Source of the DNA: Mycobacterium barrassiae
GTDB taxonomy: Bacteria; Actinomycetota; Actinomycetes; Mycobacteriales; Mycobacteriaceae
NCBI RefSeq assembly: GCF_025822765.1
Contig: NZ_JACKUK010000027.1
Location: 311,626-375,625, forward strand
Direction: 5' to 3'
Length of the DNA stretch: 64,000 bases
The translations under genes and the position numbers were made by a program. Shown here piece after piece: positions 9,218-20,473 of the stretch. The notes beneath the pieces were generated by a model, which made no database searches, was not told where the DNA came from, and saw only the letters and a list, made by a program, of their open reading frames with translations. The first letter of the stretch is position 1. Every line of letters begins with the position of its first letter.

Positions 9218-10045
9218 TTAGCGCTGTGTGAACTGAGCGAGTTCGGGCTCGTCGGCCAGACCCCATGCGGTGATCCGGTCGGAGATCACCTGTTTCAGCT
9301 GATCGGGCCCGAAGATGCCCGCTTGCGCGATATTGGCGACCTTGTCGGCGTAGGCGTCGATGTCGGCACCGATGACCTCGAGTTCGCTGGCGCGACGCGC
9401 GATGGCGGTGACCGTCTCCTCGCGGTGGGTTTCGAGCAGGTGCGACACGAGGTTGTGGAAGAACTCCTCGTGGCGCTCCTCGTCCTTGGCGATACGGCCG
9501 ACGAGCGACTTGAGCACCGGTTCGGTGATCTGCGCTTCGAGGTTGCGGCAGTACACGGCGTGCGAGCGTTCGTAGAACGCCATGAACGCCAGCCGCTCGA
9601 TCTGGCTGTAGGTGTCGGCGCGATAGCCCTTCATCACGTGCTCGACGCGCACATCCTCGTTGGCGGTCGGATCGATCTCACGGGTGACGACCAGGTAGTT
9701 GCGCAGCACGATCGCGTGCAGATGCTCCTCGGCGGTCCAGCGGCCGAGCCAGCGGCCCCACTTGTCCTCGAGGATGAAGCTGAAGACGAACTCGCGGTGG
9801 TAGCCGGCGAGGTTGTCCTTGTTGATCAGCAGGATTTCCAACGCATCGGTGACCGTCTTCGGCAGCGTCACCTGGGATGGATCCCAGTCCCGTCCGCCGA
9901 GGAAGGCGAAGTTCTCACCCTGCTCAAACGGCACGTAGTCGTGGGCGTACCAGAGTTCTTCCGAGTCGATGTGACGACGCAGCTCCTGCTGCACGACCGG
10001 CTCGAGTTCGAGGATCAGCGCATTAGCGACAGGTTTCTGTGCCAT
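9218..10045 (-). CDS. desA2: DesA2-type acyl-ACP desaturase family protein
   Basis: A 275-residue diiron acyl-ACP desaturase-like protein, the same length as DesA2 of M. tuberculosis (Rv1094). Diiron ligand motifs are visible in EEHLHA and DEERHEE. Plant-type soluble desaturases introduce double bonds into acyl-ACP; DesA2 is linked to mycolic-acid biosynthesis in mycobacteria (known), though its catalytic competence has been debated. The start is set at MAQKPVA because the upstream residues are not family-like and because a -10-like TACTGT lies 6 nt before that ATG. It lies between glyA and phoAT-phoH2, as in M. tuberculosis. Confidence 0.93.
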   Translation of the reverse strand: MAQKPVANALILELEPVVQQELRRHIDSEELWYAHDYVPFEQGENFAFLGGRDWDPSQVTLPKTVTDALEILLINKDNLAGYHREFVFSFILEDKWGRWLGRWTAEEHLHAIVLRNYLVVTREIDPTANEDVRVEHVMKGYRADTYSQIERLAFMAFYERSHAVYCRNLEAQITEPVLKSLVGRIAKDEERHEEFFHNLVSHLLETHREETVTAIARRASELEVIGADIDAYADKVANIAQAGIFGPDQLKQVISDRITAWGLADEPELAQFTQR

Positions 10046-10051
10046 GCAGTT

Positions 10052-10057
10052 ACAGTA
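10052..10057 (-). promoter_or_regulatory. Candidate leaderless -10 element for desA2
   Basis: TACTGT on the minus strand, 6 nt before the ATG at 10045. Full TANNNT match and no Shine-Dalgarno in between. Confidence 0.55.
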
Positions 10058-10102
10058 ACCCAATTCTGTGGGAATCGTAAAATTCCCAGCACGTGGCGTG
10101 TC

Positions 10103-11566
10103 TTACAGCGTGAGGCCCGGATACAGGGGGTTCGCCGCCAGCAGTTCCGCGGCCGCGGAGTGCACCCGATCGGCCGTCCCGTCGGCCAGCTTGTACTTCG
10201 CCTTCGAGGTGCCCTCTGGCTGGGTGTTCGACAGCACGTCGACGATCAGCTCGGCGACCCGATCGAAGTCGTCGGCTCCGAACCCACGGGTGGTAAGCGC
10301 GGGGGTGCCCAGCCGGATGCCGCTGGTGTACCAGGCGCCGTTGGGGTCGGCGGGCACCGAGTTGCGGTTGGTCACGATGCCCGCGTCGAGCAGCGCCGAC
10401 TCCGCCTGCCGCCCGGTCAGCCCGAACGAGGTGACGTCCAGCAGCACGAGGTGGTTGTCGGTGCCGCCGGTGACCAGCGCCGCGTCCCGTTTGAGGAAGC
10501 CGTCGGCGAGAGCCTGCGCGTTGTCGGCCACCCGCTGGGCGTAGGCCTGGAACGACGGTTGACGGGCTTCGGCGAGCGCGACGGCCTTGGCGGCCATCAC
10601 GTGCGAGAGCGGCCCGCCGAGCACCATCGGGCACCCCTTGTCGACCGCGTCGGCGTATTCAGGGGTGGCCAGCACCAGGCCACCGCGGGGTCCGCGCAAC
10701 GACTTGTGCGTCGTCGTCGTGGTGACGTGGGCGTGCGGCACCGGGTCCTCGTCGCCCGTGAACACCTTGCCCGCGACCAGTCCGGCGAAGTGCGCCATAT
10801 CGACCATCAGCGTGGCGCCGACCTCGTCGGCGATCTCCCGCATCGTGGCGAAGTTGACCCGGCGCGGGTACGCCGAGTATCCGGCGACGATGACCAGCGG
10901 TTTGAACTCCCGGGCGGCGGCCGCGACGGCGCCGTAGTCCAGGAACCCGGTCGACGGGTCGGTGCCGTACTGGCGCTGGTGGAACATCTTGCCCGAGATG
11001 TTGGGCCGGAAACCGTGGGTGAGATGGCCGCCGGCATCCAGCGACATGCCCAACAGCCGTTGGTTGCCCAGCGTCGCGCGCAGCTTCTCCCAGTCGGCCT
11101 CCGACAGGTCGTTGACGTGTTTGGCGCCCATCTCCGCCAGGCCCGGCGCCTCCACGCGGGTGGCCAGAATCGCCCAGTAGGCAACGAGGTTGGCGTCGAT
11201 ACCCGAGTGCGGTTGCACGTAGGCATGCGGCGAACCGAACAGCTGCTCGGCGTGTTCGGCGGCGACGCTCTCGACGGTGTCGACGTTCTGGCAGCCGGCG
11301 TAGAACCGGTGGCCGATGGTGCCCTCGGCGTACTTGTCGGACAGCCAGGTGCCCATGGTGAGCAGCACGGCCGGCGAGGCGTAGTTCTCACTGGCGATCA
11401 GCTTGAGCGAATCCCGTTGGTCGGCAAGCTCTTTGCGGGTGGCAGCCGCGATGCGGGGTTCGACGGATTCGATGACCTGCAGGGCCGCCTGATAGGCAGC
11501 GCTTGCGGTGTCCGCGTACTCGGCGCCTGGCGCCGCTGCTGAGGTGGCCGTGGGTTCTGCAGTCAT
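10103..11566 (-). CDS. glyA: Serine hydroxymethyltransferase, long form
   Basis: A 487-residue PLP enzyme converting serine and tetrahydrofolate to glycine and methylene-THF. The PLP lysine sits in [15 protein letters not shown] (K288), and YVQPHSG (117-122) and AGGHLTHG (178-185) are standard SHMT motifs. It differs from the 426-residue M. tuberculosis GlyA1 by an N-terminal extension and an insertion at about 136-170 ([19 protein letters not shown]), features of the long actinobacterial SHMT. It nevertheless lies at the glyA1 locus beside desA2. The ATG at 11566 is preceded by TAGGCT at 7 nt, indicating a leaderless transcript; the frame remains open upstream but without homology. Confidence 0.96.
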   Translation of the reverse strand: MTAEPTATSAAAPGAEYADTASAAYQAALQVIESVEPRIAAATRKELADQRDSLKLIASENYASPAVLLTMGTWLSDKYAEGTIGHRFYAGCQNVDTVESVAAEHAEQLFGSPHAYVQPHSGIDANLVAYWAILATRVEAPGLAEMGAKHVNDLSEADWEKLRATLGNQRLLGMSLDAGGHLTHGFRPNISGKMFHQRQYGTDPSTGFLDYGAVAAAAREFKPLVIVAGYSAYPRRVNFATMREIADEVGATLMVDMAHFAGLVAGKVFTGDEDPVPHAHVTTTTTHKSLRGPRGGLVLATPEYADAVDKGCPMVLGGPLSHVMAAKAVALAEARQPSFQAYAQRVADNAQALADGFLKRDAALVTGGTDNHLVLLDVTSFGLTGRQAESALLDAGIVTNRNSVPADPNGAWYTSGIRLGTPALTTRGFGADDFDRVAELIVDVLSNTQPEGTSKAKYKLADGTADRVHSAAAELLAANPLYPGLTL

Positions 11567-11573
11567 GCAGCTC

Positions 11574-11579
11574 AGCCTA
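11574..11579 (-). promoter_or_regulatory. Candidate leaderless -10 element for glyA
   Basis: TAGGCT on the minus strand, 7 nt before the ATG at 11566. Confidence 0.55.
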
Positions 11580-11592
11580 GTCGGGCGGAAAT

Positions 11593-12807
11593 TCAGGCGG
11601 CTCGCAGTGTCGACGGGATCAGCGGCTCGTCGAGCAGCCTGCCGAACCGCTCCCCCAGCGACACGCCCGCCGGCCGGTCCTCCAGCCAGCCCCGCAGCAG
11701 CCGGTAACCCTCGACGTACGTGCTGGTGTAGGCCCGCCACAGCGGCGACGACAGAAATCGCAGCATCTGCCGGGCCCGTTGGTCGTCGACCAGCAGCCAG
11801 CGCTTGAGGAACTCGACGACGTCGTCGACGTCGCGGTGCTCGTCGTGCAGCATCAGCGCGGCGTCCTGGCGCACGTCGGCGAGGGCGGCCGCGGCCTCGG
11901 AGACGGCCTGCGCGCGGTCACCGTCGAATGCCAGGCCCAGGTCGGCATAGATCTCGCCGGCCCAGGCGCCCCAGTCGGGCCCGATCGCCGCGTAGAGCGC
12001 CAGGTCGGCCAGGCCCTCGGCCATCAGGCATTGCGGGGTGTTGACCAGGAAGATCGTCTGCTCCGCCTGCCCTTTCCCCTCGACGAGGCCGGCCTCTTTC
12101 CGGCAGTGCTCGGTGTGGTGGCCGGGATAGGACTCGTGTGCCACCAGTCGCGGCAGGTTGGACATCTGCTGCTTGAGGTCGGCGTTGACGGCCACCGTCG
12201 AGGTGTAGTTGCCGAGGTAGTAGTTGAACCCCGACCACGGCTTGTCGGTCACCACCTCGTAGTTGATGGTCTCGGTGTCCGGCAGCGGATATTCGGCGCG
12301 CACGCGGTCGCGAAGAGCGCTGGAGAACGCGTGGATGCACTCCTCGAGGCGGTCGGGCGGGACCTCCTCGCCTGCGCGATAGTCGACCATTCGGGCGGCC
12401 AGCGGGCCGGTGCCGCCCAGCGCTTCGTCGAGCTTGGCGTGCGCCTGCCGGTACTGCTCGGGGTCGCCCTTGGCGATGCGCACGTCGAAGTACGCCTCGA
12501 CCTCGTCGACGAACCCGACGTCCTGACCCGCGAATTTGCGTCCGGCGCAGGCGAGCGCGCGCAGGTGTGCCCGGATGAACTCGGCGCGGCCGTGTTCCAG
12601 CTCGGTGCCGGCGTCGAGGTCGGCGAGCAGCCGCTCGGCCTGACGGACCAGCTCGGTGGGCTCGGGAGCCGGTTCGTTGGCGACGATGCGGCGCAGTTCG
12701 GGGTCCCCGGTGAAGGAGTCGACGTAGCCCTCCTCGACCCGGTCGAAGCGCAGTCCGAGCATCAGGTATTCACGGATCAGGGGGTTATTCGATAAGCCCG
12801 AGTTCAT
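11593..12807 (-). CDS. DUF885 family protein, putative metallopeptidase-like
   Basis: A 404-residue DUF885 protein. The stretch [12 protein letters not shown] (about residues 222-233) is the family's conserved histidine/glutamate motif, resembling a zinc-metallohydrolase site. Substrate and role are unknown. No signal peptide is visible, so it is probably cytosolic. The ATG at 12807 has a -10-like TAGCGT exactly 7 nt upstream, pointing to leaderless expression. It diverges from coaA with only 30 bp between start codons, so the two promoters must overlap. Its 3' end precedes glyA by 26 bp. Confidence 0.88.
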   Translation of the reverse strand: MNSGLSNNPLIREYLMLGLRFDRVEEGYVDSFTGDPELRRIVANEPAPEPTELVRQAERLLADLDAGTELEHGRAEFIRAHLRALACAGRKFAGQDVGFVDEVEAYFDVRIAKGDPEQYRQAHAKLDEALGGTGPLAARMVDYRAGEEVPPDRLEECIHAFSSALRDRVRAEYPLPDTETINYEVVTDKPWSGFNYYLGNYTSTVAVNADLKQQMSNLPRLVAHESYPGHHTEHCRKEAGLVEGKGQAEQTIFLVNTPQCLMAEGLADLALYAAIGPDWGAWAGEIYADLGLAFDGDRAQAVSEAAAALADVRQDAALMLHDEHRDVDDVVEFLKRWLLVDDQRARQMLRFLSSPLWRAYTSTYVEGYRLLRGWLEDRPAGVSLGERFGRLLDEPLIPSTLRAA

Positions 12808-12814
12808 GTCCTCA

Positions 12815-12820
12815 ACGCTA
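12815..12820 (-). promoter_or_regulatory. Candidate leaderless -10 element for DUF885 gene
   Basis: TAGCGT on the minus strand, 7 nt before the ATG at 12807, inside the 30-bp divergent gap with coaA. Confidence 0.55.
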
Positions 12821-12837
12821 ACTGGAAGACTGGGCGT

Positions 12838-13776
12838 ATGCCGCGGCTGAGCGAGCCGAGCCCCTACGTGGAGTTCGACCGGAGTGAGTGGCGTTCGTTG
12901 CGCATGTCGACTCCGCTGAAATTGACCGAGGACGAGCTGCAACGGCTCCGTGGGCTGGGTGAGAAGCTCGACCTGCTGGAGGTCGAAGAGGTCTACCTGC
13001 CGCTGGCCCGGCTCATCCACCTACAGGTCGCCGCCCGTCAGGCGTTGTTCGCGACGACTGCCGAGTTCCTCGGCGAGCCGCAGCAGAATCCGGACCGCCC
13101 GGTGCCGTTCATCATCGGCGTGGCCGGCAGCGTCGCCGTGGGCAAGTCGACCACCGCGCGTGTGCTGCAGGCGTTGTTGGCGCGCTGGGAACATCACCCC
13201 CGCGTGGACCTGGTCACCACCGACGGCTTCCTCTACCCCAACGCGGAGTTGTCCCGACGAAACCTGATGCACCGCAAGGGTTTCCCGGAGAGCTACGATC
13301 GCCGCGCGCTGATGCGGTTCGTCACCGCGGTGAAGTCCGGCTCCGACGCGGCCTGCGCGCCGGTGTACTCACACCTGCTCTACGACATCGTTCCCGGGGA
13401 GAAGCAGATCATCCGGCATCCGGACATCCTCATCCTCGAGGGTCTCAACGTGCTGCAAACCGGTCCCGCCCTGATGGTTTCGGACCTCTTCGACTTCTCG
13501 GTCTACGTCGACGCCCGCATCGAGGACATCGAGCAGTGGTACGTCTCGCGCTTCCTGTCGATGCGCGAGGGCGCGTTCGCCGACCCGGCCTCGCACTTCC
13601 ACCACTACTCAACGCTGACCGATGAGCAGGCGGTGATGGCCGCCCGCGACATCTGGCATTCGATCAACCGGCCCAACCTGATCGAGAACATCCTGCCGAC
13701 GCGGCCGCGCGCGACGCTGGTGCTGCGCAAGGACGCCGATCACTCGATCAACCGGCTGCGTCTGCGCAAGCTCTAG
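12838..13776 (+). CDS. coaA: Type I pantothenate kinase
   Basis: A 312-residue type I (prokaryotic) pantothenate kinase, the first committed step of coenzyme A synthesis, phosphorylating pantothenate with ATP. The P-loop [12 protein letters not shown] lies at about 94-105, followed by [13 protein letters not shown] and the family motif [12 protein letters not shown]. Length matches Rv1092c. Near its start the promoter must overlap that of the divergent DUF885 gene. It ends just before a strong two-way hairpin at 13781-13840. Confidence 0.97.
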   Translation: MPRLSEPSPYVEFDRSEWRSLRMSTPLKLTEDELQRLRGLGEKLDLLEVEEVYLPLARLIHLQVAARQALFATTAEFLGEPQQNPDRPVPFIIGVAGSVAVGKSTTARVLQALLARWEHHPRVDLVTTDGFLYPNAELSRRNLMHRKGFPESYDRRALMRFVTAVKSGSDAACAPVYSHLLYDIVPGEKQIIRHPDILILEGLNVLQTGPALMVSDLFDFSVYVDARIEDIEQWYVSRFLSMREGAFADPASHFHHYSTLTDEQAVMAARDIWHSINRPNLIENILPTRPRATLVLRKDADHSINRLRLRKL

Positions 13777-13780
13777 CTGC

Positions 13781-13840
13781 GCGAGCAGTCGCGAAAACCC
13801 CCAAAATTCTGTCATTTTGGGGGTTTTCACGTCTGCTCGC
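13781..13840. terminator. Bidirectional hairpin terminator after coaA
   Basis: Arms 13781-13807 and 13814-13840 pair at about 25 of 27 positions, around a 6-nt loop. The inner part is A4C5A4 against T4G5T4, so both converging genes could end in a U-rich stem tail. The outer GCGAGCAG arms are shared with the hairpin at 54168. Confidence 0.8.
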
Positions 13841-13850
13841 GGGAAAAGGG

Positions 13851-14261
13851 TTACCGGTTGATTCGCCGCACACCCTGGTACTGCAGTTCGGCCATCACGA
13901 GCGTGTAGACGCCGGTGGCAAGGGTCGCCACCACGCCGAAGGTGGTCAGCGGGAACACATCCGCGAGCACGAACACCACGGACGCGACGGTGTAGAACAC
14001 GTTGCCCGCGGCGATGACGATGCCGGCCGTTTTCACCGACGGCCGCGCGGCGACGATGAACACACCGACGGCGAATGCGATAAACATGGCGCCCATCGCG
14101 TATTCGAAGCCGATCGTGGTGCCCGACTTATCGGCCAGCCAGCCGGCCAGCGGAATACCGACGAGGCCCATCAGTCCGCTGCATGTCGCGTCGGCGCGCA
14201 GCGCGAACCGCAGGAACGAGTCCTTGGCGGCCCCGAGTTTGGGAGTGCTCAAAGCGGTCAT
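13851..14261 (-). CDS. Small four-helix membrane protein, paralogue of the next gene
   Basis: A 136-residue protein with about four hydrophobic helices and no recognised domain. It shares the N-terminal signature FLRFALRADAT and the end pattern YQGVRRINR with the neighbouring gene at 14351-14779, so the pair looks like a tandem duplication. Start at 14261 (MTALSTP) is supported by an AAAGGA Shine-Dalgarno just upstream. It converges on coaA across the 13781 terminator. Function unknown; an integral membrane role is inferred from hydrophobicity only. Confidence 0.75.
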   Translation of the reverse strand: MTALSTPKLGAAKDSFLRFALRADATCSGLMGLVGIPLAGWLADKSGTTIGFEYAMGAMFIAFAVGVFIVAARPSVKTAGIVIAAGNVFYTVASVVFVLADVFPLTTFGVVATLATGVYTLVMAELQYQGVRRINR

Positions 14262-14293
14262 CAACTTTCCTTTCTGGTGGGGTGGTGGACCGT

Positions 14294-14335
14294 TCCGGAG
14301 CCGACGACGCAACCTCTTACGGCGGCGGCTCCGGA
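14294..14335. terminator. Intergenic hairpin between tandem membrane paralogues
   Basis: TCCGGAGCCG (14294-14303) pairs perfectly with CGGCTCCGGA (14326-14335), with partial extension inward. It could terminate or attenuate transcription between the two paralogues. Confidence 0.5.
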
Positions 14336-14350
14336 CCAGTCATGTGGGGG

Positions 14351-14779
14351 TCACGCCAGGCGGCGCACCCCGAGGTACTGGACGTAGGCGAAGCCCAACG
14401 TGGCGACGGTGAACGCGACGGTCGCGACGACGCCGAGCTCGGTCAGCGGCAGCCAGCCCGCGGTGAGCACGACGGCGACGAGGATCGCGAACGCGACGTT
14501 GCCTGCCAGCACGCCGACGCCGACGCGTCGAACTCGTGGGACACCGGCGAGCAGGTACAGACCTGCGCCGTACACGACGAGCGCCGCACCCGCGATCCAT
14601 TCGGCGGTCGCGGTCAGGCCCGTCAGCTCCGACAGCGGATCGGAGGCCATGGCAGTCAGCAGACCGAGACCGGCGCACAGGGTCGCGTCGGCTCGCAGCG
14701 CGAAACGGAGGAGCGAATCTTCGGTGGCCGTGCCGGCGGCTCCGCGTCGCCGGTCGGGCCGGGTGGTGATGGCGGTCAT
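14351..14779 (-). CDS. Small four-helix membrane protein, upstream paralogue
   Basis: A 142-residue membrane protein with an Arg-rich N-terminus, then LLRFALRADATLCAG and about four hydrophobic helices, ending YLGVRRLA. It is clearly homologous to the downstream 13851-14261 gene (shared FALRADAT motif and VRR terminus). I do not recognise a named family with confidence. The pair is on one strand, separated by an 89-bp gap with a hairpin. Function unknown. Confidence 0.72.
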   Translation of the reverse strand: MTAITTRPDRRRGAAGTATEDSLLRFALRADATLCAGLGLLTAMASDPLSELTGLTATAEWIAGAALVVYGAGLYLLAGVPRVRRVGVGVLAGNVAFAILVAVVLTAGWLPLTELGVVATVAFTVATLGFAYVQYLGVRRLA

Positions 14780-14862
14780 GACATCGACACTGCGCAGATG
14801 CCACTGCCAGATCGACGCCAGACGCTGCCAGCTACTGCCAACCGCAGGTCAGGGGCATGAAA

Positions 14863-16215
14863 CTAATCTTGCGCGGACACCAGTTGGCCGCGCAGATCGG
14901 CGGCGATGAGGCGGGCCGCGGCGTTCTGCCAGTTGTGCAACGACCGTTGCGGCACCTCGGTGACGAACCACTGCCAAGCCTGCCGCGCGACGGGGTCGAG
15001 CCCGGCCGCCGTCGCGTTCTGGGCATAGGCGCGGACGCCGACCACATAGGGGAAGTAGAGCGAGTTGTAGTAGCGCCATTCCTCGGTCGTGCCGAACTCG
15101 CCGCCGTCACGCGGCTTGAGTCGGGCGATGCGATCGGCGAGCAGGGCCTTGAGTTCGTTGGCGCGCTCCAGCGGCTGGTCGGGCGCGCCGCGTGCCGCGA
15201 GGCGTTCGTCGATGGCGGGCAGTGCGGTCAGCGGGCTGGCGACGAGCTTGGACAGATCGCCGTAGTGGCCCAGTGCGCGACGCGTGAGCCGGACGAAGGT
15301 GTCCTCGTCGACGCCGTCGAGCGGGTTGGTCGATCGCAGCGGCAACGCGGCGCCTGTGCGTCGTAACGCGGCACGGTCGGCACGCAGTCCGGGCGAGCGG
15401 GAGAACGCCAGCCGGTCCAGCAGGCCGGCGAGCGGATCGGCCAGCACGTTGACCGAGATCGCGATGGCCAGGCTGCTGAACAACAGCACCGTCAGCGCGG
15501 TCTGCGGGCCGGTGACCGCCAGGCCGATCAGCGCCTGCCCGCCGAACAAGACGACCACGACACCCGTCGCGACGAAGGACCGCAGCATGTCCGCGCGCAG
15601 GGCCTGCCCCTCGTCGAAGGCGTCCCACATCGCCACCGCGACGCCGAGGAGCACGACGTCGAATCCCGTCGACGCCAGGGCCAGCCAGCTCGGCACCAGC
15701 CCGAGCGGGATGACGATGATCGCGTTGCCCAGCGCGAAGAACAACGTCGCCACGATGAGGTAGCCCACGACGGGTCGCGGCTGCCAGGGCCCGAAGACCG
15801 CGCGCAGCATCGCGCCGAGCGAGGACAGCGAAATGACGGCGAACATCACCCAGTGGCCCATCCGCACGGGTCCGTCGACGTCGCCCGCCATCGCCGCGCC
15901 GATGAACGCACCCACCGCGACAGCGCCCACGGCCACCACTTCGGCGGCCCTGCTTCGCCAGGTGTCACGGGGGCGAGACAGCTCGAGCAGCACCGCGAAC
16001 CATGCGATGCCCGGCACGGTGACCAGATACACCTCGATGCTGCTCAGCAGGGTCGAACCACTCAGCGTGCGGATGGCGTCGAGTGCGACCACCGTCGCGA
16101 AGCTCGTCAGGCCGATCGCGGCGAGCACCAGGACGGGTTTGCGCGGGTCACGGGCCAGGAGGTACAGGCCCAACCACCAGCTGAGCGAGAAGACGAGCGC
16201 TGACAGCGCAGCCAT
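14863..16215 (-). CDS. Polytopic membrane protein with soluble C-terminal domain
   Basis: A 450-residue protein: about eight hydrophobic helices in residues 1-265, then a roughly 180-residue soluble region rich in Leu, Arg and Trp (with TEEWRYYNSLYFPYVVG and WQWFVTEVPQRSLHNWQ). The layout resembles seven-helix sensor N-termini, but I see no kinase, cyclase or GGDEF domain, so the output is not identifiable. It lies 15 bp downstream of the Z-prenyl diphosphate synthase gene and is probably co-transcribed with it. Function unknown. Confidence 0.8.
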   Translation of the reverse strand: MAALSALVFSLSWWLGLYLLARDPRKPVLVLAAIGLTSFATVVALDAIRTLSGSTLLSSIEVYLVTVPGIAWFAVLLELSRPRDTWRSRAAEVVAVGAVAVGAFIGAAMAGDVDGPVRMGHWVMFAVISLSSLGAMLRAVFGPWQPRPVVGYLIVATLFFALGNAIIVIPLGLVPSWLALASTGFDVVLLGVAVAMWDAFDEGQALRADMLRSFVATGVVVVLFGGQALIGLAVTGPQTALTVLLFSSLAIAISVNVLADPLAGLLDRLAFSRSPGLRADRAALRRTGAALPLRSTNPLDGVDEDTFVRLTRRALGHYGDLSKLVASPLTALPAIDERLAARGAPDQPLERANELKALLADRIARLKPRDGGEFGTTEEWRYYNSLYFPYVVGVRAYAQNATAAGLDPVARQAWQWFVTEVPQRSLHNWQNAAARLIAADLRGQLVSAQD

Positions 16216-16230
16216 GGCTCAAGTGTTGCA

Positions 16231-17022
16231 CTAGATGCCGTAGCGGCGGTGACGCGCGGTGTAGTCGCGCAAGGCCCGCAGGAAGTCCACGCGCCGGAAC
16301 TCCGGCCAGTACGCCTCCGTGAACCACATCTCCGAGTAGGCGCTCTGCCACAGCAGAAACCCCGACAACCGCTGCTCCCCCGATGTGCGGATCACCAGGT
16401 CGGGGTCTGGCTGGCCCGAGGTGTAGAGGTTCTCGGAGATGGCTTCCTCGGTGACGGCCTCGATGAGCTGCTCGCCCGTCACACCGTTGGCGAGCTCCTT
16501 GGCGAGCAGGGCGCGCACCGCGTCGACGATCTCCTGGCGACCGCCGTAGCCCACGGCGACGTTGACGTGGAATGCGCTGCCGTTGCCGGAGGTCGACTCG
16601 ACGGCGTCGCGCAGGCGTCGGGCAGGCTCCTCGCCGATCAGCTCGAGATCGCCGACGGTGCGCACGCTCCACTTGTTGGCTGGGGCGCAGATCTCCTCGA
16701 CGACGTCGGTGATGATCTCGATGAGCGACGACAGCTCGTCGGGGTCGCGCTGCAGGTTCTCGGTGGAAAGCAGGTACACCGTGGCCATTTCGACGCCGGC
16801 CTCCTGACACCAGCGCAGCATCTCGGCGATCTTGCGGGCGCCCGCCCGATACCCGTAGCTGACGTCGTCGTGACCAGCATCACGGGCCCACCGTCGATTT
16901 CCGTCGCAGAGGACCGCGATGTGGCGGGGTAGCTCGGACTTTGACGACGCCAACCCCTGGCGCAACCGCATCTCGTAGAGGCGGTACATCGGTTCCTTGA
17001 GTCGCGAAGGAATGATGTCCAC
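16231..17022 (-). CDS. Short-chain Z-isoprenyl diphosphate synthase (Rv1086-like)
   Basis: A 263-residue cis-prenyltransferase (UppS family). The conserved [15 protein letters not shown] block (about 33-47) contains the catalytic aspartate, and [22 protein letters not shown] and SEMWFTE are family signatures. It is strikingly close to M. tuberculosis Rv1086, which makes Z,E-farnesyl diphosphate as the precursor for decaprenyl phosphate, the carrier for arabinogalactan and peptidoglycan assembly (known). The GTG at 17022 has a -10-like TAGTCT 6 nt upstream, so it is likely leaderless. It is divergent from trhA, also as in M. tuberculosis. Confidence 0.95.
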   Translation of the reverse strand: MDIIPSRLKEPMYRLYEMRLRQGLASSKSELPRHIAVLCDGNRRWARDAGHDDVSYGYRAGARKIAEMLRWCQEAGVEMATVYLLSTENLQRDPDELSSLIEIITDVVEEICAPANKWSVRTVGDLELIGEEPARRLRDAVESTSGNGSAFHVNVAVGYGGRQEIVDAVRALLAKELANGVTGEQLIEAVTEEAISENLYTSGQPDPDLVIRTSGEQRLSGFLLWQSAYSEMWFTEAYWPEFRRVDFLRALRDYTARHRRYGI

Positions 17023-17028
17023 CGAATC

Positions 17029-17034
17029 AGACTA
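17029..17034 (-). promoter_or_regulatory. Candidate leaderless -10 element for the prenyl synthase
   Basis: TAGTCT on the minus strand, 6 nt before the GTG at 17022. Confidence 0.5.
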
Positions 17035-17075
17035 CTGTGGCCTTGAAAACTCCAATGGCATTAGTCGAGGTGATC

Positions 17076-17810
17076 GTGGCTCAGGTCGATGCCGACGAGG
17101 CTCAGCAACCACCGGTGCGCGTCTACGCAGAGGATTTCGCCGAAGCGGTCGTAGACGGCGTCACCAATTTCATCGGAAAGCCGCGGTTACGCGGCTGGAT
17201 TCACGTCTATTCGGCGATCGTCGCCTTCATCGCGGGTGCGGCGTTGGTGTCGGTGTCCTGGTCGGTGGTGTCCACCCGCGCGGGCATCGCGACCCTGGTC
17301 TACACGCTGACGATCGTCGCGATGTTCGCCGTCAGCGGCGCGTACCACCGCATCAACTGGCGCTCGGCGACCGCCCGCAAATGGATGAAGCGCCTCGATC
17401 ACTCGATGATCTTCATCTTCATCGCGGGCAGCTACACACCGTTCGCCGTGCTGGCCCTGCCGAGCACCGACGGGATGGTTCTGCTCAGCATCGTCTGGGC
17501 AGGCGCGCTCGCCGGCGTGCTGCTCAAGATGTTCTGGCCGTCGGCGCCGCGCTGGGTCGGGGTGCCGCTGTACCTGCTGTTGGGCTGGGTGGCGGCGTGG
17601 TTCGTCGGGCCGATCATGCACGGCGCGGGCGTCGCGGCACTGGTGCTGCTGATCGTCGGCGGCGCGCTCTACAGCATCGGCGGCGTGCTCTACGGCCTCA
17701 AGTGGCCCAACCCGTGGCCGACGACGTTCGGCCATCACGAGTTCTTCCACGCGTGCACGGCGGTCGCCGCGATCTGTCACTACATCGCGATGTGGTTCGC
17801 CGTCTTCTAA
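17076..17810 (+). CDS. trhA: Hemolysin III / TrhA family membrane protein
   Basis: A seven-helix PAQR-type (hemolysin III, YqfA/TrhA) membrane protein, about 244 residues. Metal-site residues typical of the family are visible: SGAYHRINW early, [16 protein letters not shown] in the middle, and [17 protein letters not shown] near the end. TrhA homologues influence membrane energetics and lipid homeostasis; exact function is unclear. I choose the GTG at 17076 because GAGGTG lies just upstream; an ATG at 17055 and a GTG at 17037 are in frame alternatives. Orthologue of Rv1085c by position. Confidence 0.9.
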   Translation: MAQVDADEAQQPPVRVYAEDFAEAVVDGVTNFIGKPRLRGWIHVYSAIVAFIAGAALVSVSWSVVSTRAGIATLVYTLTIVAMFAVSGAYHRINWRSATARKWMKRLDHSMIFIFIAGSYTPFAVLALPSTDGMVLLSIVWAGALAGVLLKMFWPSAPRWVGVPLYLLLGWVAAWFVGPIMHGAGVAALVLLIVGGALYSIGGVLYGLKWPNPWPTTFGHHEFFHACTAVAAICHYIAMWFAVF

Positions 17811-17812
17811 TG

Positions 17813-17865
17813 GCGATTTCGGCGTGTTCAGTCACGCTGAGCGGTACCCAGCACGCCGAAATCGC
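17813..17865. repeat. 53-bp dispersed palindrome, copy 2
   Basis: Arms 17813-17832 and 17846-17865, 13-nt spacer, same orientation as copy 1. It sits exactly between the converging trhA and NTF2-like genes and touches the latter's stop codon. Confidence 0.85.
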
Positions 17866-18236
17866 TAGAGCTGAGTGATGTTCTCCGGCGTCCAGTAGGC
17901 CTTCATGGTCGCGATCTTGCCGTCCTCGTTGAACGTCATGACGCTGATGATGTCGATGCGCATCTTGTTCTCGCCGAGATCGATGGTCAGCGCCCAGTAG
18001 AACGCGACCTCGTTACCGAGGGCGCGCAGCGTGACCACGTCGGCCGAGGCGCCGTTGGTCGGCAGGCTGTCGTAGAAGCCCCGGATCGCCTGGCGCCCGA
18101 TGTGGACCTCTCCCCCGACGGGATCCTCGACGGTGCCGTCGTCGGCGTACAACTCGGCGATGTCGTCGGCCCGGCCCTGCGAGGCCAGCTCCAGGTAGCG
18201 GTTGACGGTCTTGGCGTTGTCTTCGGGCGTGGCCAT
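17865..18236 (-). CDS. SnoaL-like / NTF2-fold protein (steroid delta-isomerase family)
   Basis: A 123-residue NTF2-fold protein resembling ketosteroid isomerase/SnoaL members, starting MATPEDNAKTVNRYLEL and carrying DGTVEDPVGG and the FYDSLP motif. Such domains can isomerise steroids or simply bind small ligands; catalytic identity is not established here. The start at 18236 is preceded by TAGCCT at 7 nt, so the mRNA is probably leaderless. Its stop codon (17865-17867) overlaps the end of the 53-bp palindrome. It converges with trhA and is 10 bp beyond the end of the DUF255 gene. Confidence 0.85.
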   Translation of the reverse strand: MATPEDNAKTVNRYLELASQGRADDIAELYADDGTVEDPVGGEVHIGRQAIRGFYDSLPTNGASADVVTLRALGNEVAFYWALTIDLGENKMRIDIISVMTFNEDGKIATMKAYWTPENITQL

Positions 18237-18246
18237 GCGCCGAAGG

Positions 18247-20242
<1,996 letters not shown>

Positions 20243-20259
<17 letters not shown>

Positions 20260-20473
20260 TCTTGTTCTCGTCGTCGTCGGCCTTGCCGTCGGGCTCGTCG
20301 AACGATTTCGGAAGCTTTCGTAGGTGCCGGTTCATCGACCAGACCAGCAGAAAGGTGCCGACCAACAGCAGCACGATGATCAGCAGGCCGAACGGGCTGG
20401 CCTTGCCGAATTCCGGGCCGGTCTCACGGTCCTGTGCCAACAGGTCGACGACTGTCAGTGCGAGGTCGGTCAT
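20243..20473 (-). CDS. Small single-pass membrane protein (Rv1083-like)
   Basis: A 76-residue protein with one clear transmembrane helix (about residues 27-47, [19 protein letters not shown]) and an acidic C-terminal tail. Its ATG overlaps the mca stop by 4 nt and its 3' end overlaps the DUF255 gene by 17 bp, so translation is coupled within the operon. The conserved position between mca and Rv1084 suggests a functional link, which is unproven. Confidence 0.85.

Noticed and set aside
9323-11542. 739-codon plus-strand frame across desA2 and glyA
   Set aside because: Antisense of two strongly conserved genes; composition (Arg, Val, Gly rich, no motifs) is typical of GC shadow frames.
13781-13840. 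Possible insertion-sequence end or CRISPR repeat
   Set aside because: Single copy with a terminator-type A/T-flanked stem; no transposase and no regularly spaced repeats anywhere in the window.
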